Shown here one piece after another: positions 59,760 to 64,000 of a stretch of 64,000 bases of DNA. How positions within the stretch are numbered: the first letter of the stretch is position 1; every line of letters starts with the position of its first letter. Below the pieces are notes generated by a model. The model was given only the letters and a program-made list of their open reading frames with translations. It was not told the DNA's origin and did no database searches. Where the stretch lies: positions 248,001 to 312,000 of the forward strand of contig NZ_LMPD01000004.1 of the NCBI RefSeq assembly GCF_001424305.1, read 5' to 3'. Source of the stretch: Pedobacter sp. Leaf176 (GTDB taxonomy: Bacteria; Bacteroidota; Bacteroidia; Sphingobacteriales; Sphingobacteriaceae). The position numbers were made by a program, and so were the translations under genes.

Positions 59760-61342
59760 AAAGGCGGGAATTTTTAACTAAAGCAATGCCTGCCGGTGTG
59801 GTAATTCCATCCATGCTGGGCGGATATCCTTTAAAGGCTTTTGGCGCGTCAAGTTTGCTTTCAGCAATAACGGCTGCCAATCAGGAAACTGATCACGTTT
59901 TAGTTATTATTCAGTTGAATGGCGGTAACGATGGACTAAATATGATTCTTCCTTTGGATCAGTATGATAACTTAACCCTTGCTCGGCCGAATATCATCCT
60001 CCCAAAAAATAAAATTATTAAACTTTCGGGTTATAACACGGGTATTCATCCTGCCATGTCTGGCCTGGCTGGTTTGTATGATGATGGGAAAGTTCAGGTT
60101 ATTCAATCTGTTGGTTATCCCCAACCAAATTTCAGTCATTTCAGGGCGACTGACATCTGGCTTTCAGCTTCAGAATCAGGCCAGGTAATCGACAGTGGCT
60201 GGGCCGGGAGATACCTCGCCGAAGAGTACACAAACTTCCCGATAGGTTACCCGAATACAGTAATGCCCGATCCATTGGCCATTCAGATAGGGTCGTTTGT
60301 TTCCCCGGCTTTTCAGGGTCCGTCGGTAAATATGGGGATGGCAATTTCCGATCCTGTAAACTTTTATAACCTGATAAATGGCATCCAGTCGCCAGCTCCA
60401 AATAGTAATGCTGGTAAAGAATTAACCTATGTGAGGCAAGTTGCACAACAAACCCAGCAATATGCATCGGTTATTAAGACAGCAGCTGGAAAAGTAACCA
60501 AGCAAGGTACTTATCCCAGTAATAATTCGCTGGCCGACCAGTTAAAAGTTGTTGCAAGGTTAGTTGGCGGTGGCCTGAAAACCAGGCTATATATGGTAAA
60601 TATTGGCTCTTTTGATACTCATGCTTCACAAGTAAATACCGGTGCGAATGAAACAGGCACACACGCGGTTCTGCTTCAGAAAGTTAGTGATGCCATTAAA
60701 GCATTTATGGCTGATTTAAAAGGTTTGGGCGCTTCAAAAAGAGTTGCCGGAATGACTTTCTCTGAATTTGGCCGCCGTATAAAATCAAACGCCAGTAATG
60801 GAACCGACCATGGTGCTGCGGCGCCACTTATTGTTTTTGGAGACGCCATTCAAGGTGGCGTTTTAGGTAAAAATCCAACCATTTCCGCAACAACTTCTGT
60901 AAACGATAATATACCGATGCAATATGATTTCAGGTCGGTTTATGCTACATTACTCGAAAAATGGTTTTGCGTTGATAAGGCTACCTTGTCTAATGTTATG
61001 TTAAAAGATTTTCAATCTTTACCATTAATTCAGCCCGGCACAAATTGCATGTCGACAAGTCTCGCCCAGGCCAATCATTTAAGCGGCGAAAGTTTAATTT
61101 CAAATTATCCCAACCCATTTACAACTTCAACCACGATAAAATATACTTCGAAAGGAGGCCATGTTTTAATCCAGGTTTACAATACTATGGGCAGGTTAAT
61201 GGCAACTGTTGTTGATGCCGTAAAGGACGAAGGTACCTACAACATCAACTTCGAAAACCAGCAATACGCGCCCGGGGTTTATTATGCACGACTTCAAAAT
61301 GGAGAATTGCAACAGGTTCGGAATATGCTCATCGTAGCCTAA
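59756..61342 (+). CDS. DUF1501 protein with type IX secretion C-terminal sorting domain
   Basis: 528 residues. The start MKRREFLTKAMPAGVVIPSML has a twin-Arg-like RRxFL pattern common in DUF1501 proteins and suggests Tat export. The sulfatase/alkaline-phosphatase-like DUF1501 domain (about residues 45-430) includes IQLNGGNDGLNMILP, SDxFxTH-like NIGSFDTHASQ and FSEFGRRIKSNASNGTDHG. The last ~80 residues (SNYPNPFTTSTTIKYTSKGG ... PGVYYARLQNGELQQVRNML) are a T9SS type A sorting domain. So this protein would cross the inner membrane (possibly by Tat), then go to the surface by type IX secretion. Confidence 0.92.
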   Translation: MKRREFLTKAMPAGVVIPSMLGGYPLKAFGASSLLSAITAANQETDHVLVIIQLNGGNDGLNMILPLDQYDNLTLARPNIILPKNKIIKLSGYNTGIHPAMSGLAGLYDDGKVQVIQSVGYPQPNFSHFRATDIWLSASESGQVIDSGWAGRYLAEEYTNFPIGYPNTVMPDPLAIQIGSFVSPAFQGPSVNMGMAISDPVNFYNLINGIQSPAPNSNAGKELTYVRQVAQQTQQYASVIKTAAGKVTKQGTYPSNNSLADQLKVVARLVGGGLKTRLYMVNIGSFDTHASQVNTGANETGTHAVLLQKVSDAIKAFMADLKGLGASKRVAGMTFSEFGRRIKSNASNGTDHGAAAPLIVFGDAIQGGVLGKNPTISATTSVNDNIPMQYDFRSVYATLLEKWFCVDKATLSNVMLKDFQSLPLIQPGTNCMSTSLAQANHLSGESLISNYPNPFTTSTTIKYTSKGGHVLIQVYNTMGRLMATVVDAVKDEGTYNINFENQQYAPGVYYARLQNGELQQVRNMLIVA

Positions 61343-61354
61343 TCTAAAAATCGA

Positions 61355-61362
61355 TACCTTTG
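61355..61362 (+). promoter_or_regulatory. -7 promoter box of the Smr-domain gene
   Basis: TACCTTTG matches TAnnTTTG, 49 bases before the ATG at 61412. Confidence 0.5.
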
Positions 61363-61411
61363 CTTAAACGAATTCTTTGAAACATCAGAGAATCAATTCA
61401 ATATTTTTAAG

Positions 61412-62365
61412 ATGAAATTTAAGCTGGGTGATTTTGTGCGTTTTGTTGATGAAAAACGTGAAGGCTATGTAACCAAAGTTATCGATTCGGAAACTTTGGG
61501 CGTTACCGATGAAGATGGTTTTGAAATTCCTGTGGCAATAAGTAATCTGACTTCTGTTCATGGGCACGGCGTTGTTGCGGAAGAAATAGATATACCTAAA
61601 CCAATTCAGGTTAATGTACCGGGCATTAGTAAAGTAGAAAATGGAATTTATTTAGCCATGGCTACGGATGATAAAGCCGGAAATGTGGTTCACTTTCATT
61701 TGCAAAATCAATCGGCGAATGTGCTTTTGGCAACTTTAACTAGCGAACGAAAGGAAAAATATGCTGGTTCTTTTTACGGCATTTTAGAGGCTTATCAATC
61801 GAAACTGGTTTATTCCGCATCCCTTGCTGATTTAGATATCTGGCCGGAGTTTACTTTTCAGATTTTGTTATTCAGCAAAGCTGATGTTAAGCCTGTCGAA
61901 CCTTTGGTTATAAAGAAAAAATTCCGGGCGAAGGATTTTTCTATCGATCAAAAGGAATTGCCTCAGCTTAAAAATAAGGGTTGGCTAATCCGTTTGGACG
62001 AATTACCATCGGTAACCATCGATCCACAAAAGTTAAAAGAAAGCTTTTTTAAATCTCCGGCAGAAAAGAAAACGGTTCCGGCACCGGCAAAGGAAATTGA
62101 TTTACATATTGAAAAACTTCGGGATGACCACCACTTTTTAGAGGCTGATGAAATATTACAGATTCAGTTGTCGCACTTTCAGAATGCTTTAGATGCTGCA
62201 ATCGTACATCATTTTGATAAAATGATTTTTATACATGGATCAGGTAACGGTACTTTGAGAGACAAAATCCACAAGCTGATTAGTAAAAATCCACATATAA
62301 AAACCTATATGGATGCCAGAAAAGAAAAATTTGGCTATGGTGCAACGGAAGTAGTTTTTAAGTAG
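61412..62365 (+). CDS. DUF2027 and Smr domain-containing protein
   Basis: 317 residues. N-terminal SH3-like start (KFKLGDFVRFVDEKREGYVTKVI) and the DUF2027 body (to about residue 215), then a C-terminal Smr domain (about residues 228-317: EIDLHIEKLRDDHHFL, IFIHGSGNGTLRDKIHKLI). HGxGxGxLR is the Smr signature. Smr domains cut or bind branched DNA or stalled mRNA. It resembles a MutS2 C-terminus without the ATPase. It is monocistronic with its own promoter box. Confidence 0.92.
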   Translation: MKFKLGDFVRFVDEKREGYVTKVIDSETLGVTDEDGFEIPVAISNLTSVHGHGVVAEEIDIPKPIQVNVPGISKVENGIYLAMATDDKAGNVVHFHLQNQSANVLLATLTSERKEKYAGSFYGILEAYQSKLVYSASLADLDIWPEFTFQILLFSKADVKPVEPLVIKKKFRAKDFSIDQKELPQLKNKGWLIRLDELPSVTIDPQKLKESFFKSPAEKKTVPAPAKEIDLHIEKLRDDHHFLEADEILQIQLSHFQNALDAAIVHHFDKMIFIHGSGNGTLRDKIHKLISKNPHIKTYMDARKEKFGYGATEVVFK

Positions 62366-62377
62366 TGTTGCCATGAG

Positions 62378-62409
62378 TCGTCATTTCGACCGTAGCGGAG
62401 AAATCTTTT
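62378..62409 (+). repeat. Second copy of the rtcB-slipin dispersed repeat (left half)
   Basis: TCGTCATTTCGACCGTAGCG then GAGAAATCTTTT matches 27236-27267 apart from a few bases. The right half here is degenerate (AAATATCTCC, 62431-62440). Confidence 0.7.
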
Positions 62410-62450
62410 GAGCAGAGTTTCAACCTTCAAAAATATCTCCAAAGCCCTGG

Positions 62451-62509
62451 TTTGTGTCCTCAAGAACCAATATTACTGTTTCGGTTCGTGAGGACACGAA
62501 CCAAGGCTA
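62451..62509. repeat. GGTTCGTG-type dispersed repeat, second copy
   Basis: TTTGTGTCCTCAAGAACC on the left faces GGTTCGTGAGGACACGAACC on the right. Inside, GGTTCGTG (62483-62490) and CACGAACC (62495-62502) are the same arms as at 47314-47333. Confidence 0.6.
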
Positions 62510-62570
62510 TTATAGATGGTGAAAATCGGTTATCACGGTTCCGCTGTGCGTAATCTATATAACGGGAATT

Positions 62571-63275
62571 TTAAAATGGATTAAATAGTTCCAGGACAAA
62601 TACCCAGGAATTATTATCCATGGCCACTAGTTGTACTTTTTCCGTGTCAAAAAGCGCCAGTCCATCACGCCGTTTCAATAATCTACCTTCAATTTCAAAT
62701 GCACCATCAATTATAAAAGCATAAAAACTACTTTCTGGCGATTTCATTTTATAAAAAGCCTTTTGTCTTTCGGAAAAAACACCAGCACTTAATTTAAAGG
62801 GCAATTTTGGGTTCGAAACGATTTCAATGAGTTTGTTTTTATCCTTTTCAATGTCGAAATTAAATAGCATTTCGCTGTGCCTCAATAAAAACAAATCCGT
62901 TCTAATTCCAATCTGGATATAATTTATGGTATCGTTCGGATGTGGATTGCTGATTTCTAAAACCTCACCTTTGCCCATATTCAGGACTTGAACCTGGCCT
63001 GTTTTTATAGCATATTCCTTTCCGTTAGATACCATATCTACTCCACCTGTTATGGGTATAAATATCTGAAGCGAATCTGCTTTTGATAGGAAAAAAGTTA
63101 ATTTTCCGCCAGCGATTGTGTCATCATTTAGAAGAAACAGATCGCCAAAAGGTTCTGCATCCTCATTATAGTATTTTTCGTAGTTAAATGTGCTATATCG
63201 TTGAAAAATAGAAGATTCCATAAAACCACTCTGATCTGCTAGATATATTTTACCGGGCGATTTCATTATATGCAA
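62571..63275 (-). CDS. Pirin-like bicupin protein
   Basis: 234 residues (or 231 from a second ATG at 63266, MKSPGKIYLADQSG). Two cupin-like beta-barrels can be seen: the N-terminal one with FGDLFLLNDDTIAGG and LQIFIPITGGVDMVSNGKEY, and the C-terminal one with FYAFIIDGAFEIEGRLLKRRDGLALFD. The order and the PFGxLxxLNDDxxAxG pattern fit pirin-family proteins of the YhhW group, but the metal-binding His set is mostly missing, so enzymatic (quercetinase-like) activity is doubtful. No partner gene is close. Confidence 0.75.
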   Translation of the reverse strand: MHIMKSPGKIYLADQSGFMESSIFQRYSTFNYEKYYNEDAEPFGDLFLLNDDTIAGGKLTFFLSKADSLQIFIPITGGVDMVSNGKEYAIKTGQVQVLNMGKGEVLEISNPHPNDTINYIQIGIRTDLFLLRHSEMLFNFDIEKDKNKLIEIVSNPKLPFKLSAGVFSERQKAFYKMKSPESSFYAFIIDGAFEIEGRLLKRRDGLALFDTEKVQLVAMDNNSWVFVLELFNPF

Positions 63276-63449
63276 TTTAATTAGGTGAATATGTACAATT
63301 ACGATTTCAAAGATAAATGCAATAGTTGTGAACAGAGCAGTTTGTTTGTTTAAAAAACAAGGGTAAAACAGAACAAAAAATTAGGGTATGCTTTTTGAGA
63401 GGATGTAATTTTTTTATATAAAAGATTAAAACTAGCTTTGCCGCTGTTA

Positions 63450-63749
63450 ATGAAACACCTTGTTACCATATCTCTTGTATTTTTTAGCTTAACGCATTTG
63501 GCAAAAGCCGAACGTGTTGAAGGGCTTAGAATATTGAGTGATTATTGTAATGAGCATAAGATAAGTGTTAACGATTCGGGCAAAAGTACCGTACAGCTTA
63601 ATGAAGACCGCAACCCATATTTATTATCTTATACAAGTCTGGCTTTAATCGGAACAAAAACATCATTAAAAATAGAGAAATACGTTAACTCAAATCAGGT
63701 AATTACCGATTTAACCATAAGGAAAAAACCGAAGAACAATAGTCCCTAG
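63450..63749 (+). CDS. Small exported protein, uncharacterised
   Basis: 99 residues from the ATG at 63450; the frame opens at a TTG (63438) but MKHLVTISLVFFSLTHLAKA is a complete signal peptide. The rest (about 79 residues) is one small domain with YLLSYTSLALIGTKTSLKIEKYV and ends in a Lys-rich tail (IRKKPKNNSP). I do not recognise a family. It lies upstream of secA, same direction. Confidence 0.65.
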   Translation: MKHLVTISLVFFSLTHLAKAERVEGLRILSDYCNEHKISVNDSGKSTVQLNEDRNPYLLSYTSLALIGTKTSLKIEKYVNSNQVITDLTIRKKPKNNSP

Positions 63750-63870
63750 CTTCCTTTCCCAATAATTCTACACCCCATTTATACCAACAACTGCCAAAGT
63801 GACTTAAACAAGCCATTGGATTGGTTGTTGCCACACAACAATTTTTTATAATAAATACGATTAAAATATA

Positions 63871-64000
63871 ATGTTAGGATTTTTAGCGAAGATTTTCGGA
63901 AGTAAATCGGAAAGAGATATTAAGAGCATCCAGCCACTGGTTGTTAAAATAAATGAAGAATACGCAAAGTTATCTTCAATAAGCAATGATGAATTGCGTG
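63871..64000 (+). CDS. secA: Preprotein translocase ATPase SecA, start only
   Basis: I translated from ATG 63871: MLGFLAKIFGSKSERDIKSI, then QPLVVKINEEYAKLSSISND ELR, open to the right edge (43 codons). The opening FLxKIFGSKxERDIK, I.P.V..IN..Y..L..LSND.LR is the standard SecA N-terminus in Bacteroidota. The rest lies beyond the window. SecA drives Sec-dependent export. Confidence 0.9.
   Translation, partial: MLGFLAKIFGSKSERDIKSIQPLVVKINEEYAKLSSISNDELR

Overview
This window is AT-rich chromosomal DNA from a member of the Bacteroidota, most likely Pedobacter or a close relative in the Sphingobacteriaceae. The pointers are several TAnnTTTG promoter boxes, SusC-type and siderophore-type outer-membrane receptors, a type IX secretion tail, an argF'-type transcarbamylase inside the arginine cluster, fused E1 alpha/beta dehydrogenase, and many small dispersed palindromic repeats. 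The genus is inferred from gene content; no rRNA gene is present to confirm it.

Layout. 1-6 kb: an outer-membrane beta-barrel protein running off the left edge, a DUF5694 protein, a DUF6624 protein whose signal peptide is out of frame, and an M28 peptidase. 6-10.6 kb: an iron-uptake operon (TonB-dependent siderophore receptor, PepSY membrane protein, DUF6607 protein) behind two copies of a 17-bp palindrome. 11-12.5 kb: two lipoproteins. 12.7-24.3 kb: a complete arginine cluster (GNAT, argG, argC, argD, argF', argB, proC, M20 deacylase, argH, PLP aminotransferase) whose gaps are filled with repeats and a decayed four-helix-bundle (23S rRNA IVS-type) gene. 24.4-25.6 kb: a Fic gene bracketed by stem-loops. 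25.7-30.4 kb: an RNA-repair locus made of RtcB ligase, an RtcB-linked slipin, a leader with tandem degenerate tRNA-like modules, and a divergent WYL regulator. 30.5-43.4 kb: housekeeping and metabolic genes (prfC, PIF1-like helicase, GxxExxY protein, SprT, adenine deaminase, keto-acid dehydrogenase E1, LutB, M28 peptidase, RpiB). 43.5-50.9 kb: tatC, a beta-propeller lipoprotein and the DUF177-rpmF-plsX-fabH-accB-accC lipid cluster. 51-64 kb: sulfurtransferase, MFS transporter (tail frameshifted), pdxA, rsmA, a thioredoxin-like protein, a dead RelE-type toxin-antitoxin pair, clpS, a second KAS III, a DUF1800/DUF1501 pair with a T9SS tail, a Smr-domain protein, a pirin-like protein, a small exported protein and the start of secA.

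The most interesting region is 25.7-30.4 kb. RtcB and slipin are read leftward from a leader of several hundred bases. That leader holds at least two tRNA-like folds with perfect T-arms but abnormal bodies: one lacks an anticodon stem, and the other carries extra hairpins. A WYL-domain regulator is divergently transcribed from the same intergenic region. I read this as an RNA-damage sensing and repair unit with built-in tRNA mimics. The structure is visible in the sequence; the function is inference.

A second theme is small genes carried between inverted repeats: the four-helix-bundle remnant inside the arg operon, the GxxExxY protein just upstream of sprT, and the Fic gene. Several genes are visibly broken (four-helix bundle, toxin-antitoxin pair) or shifted out of frame near one end (DUF6624 protein, MFS transporter).
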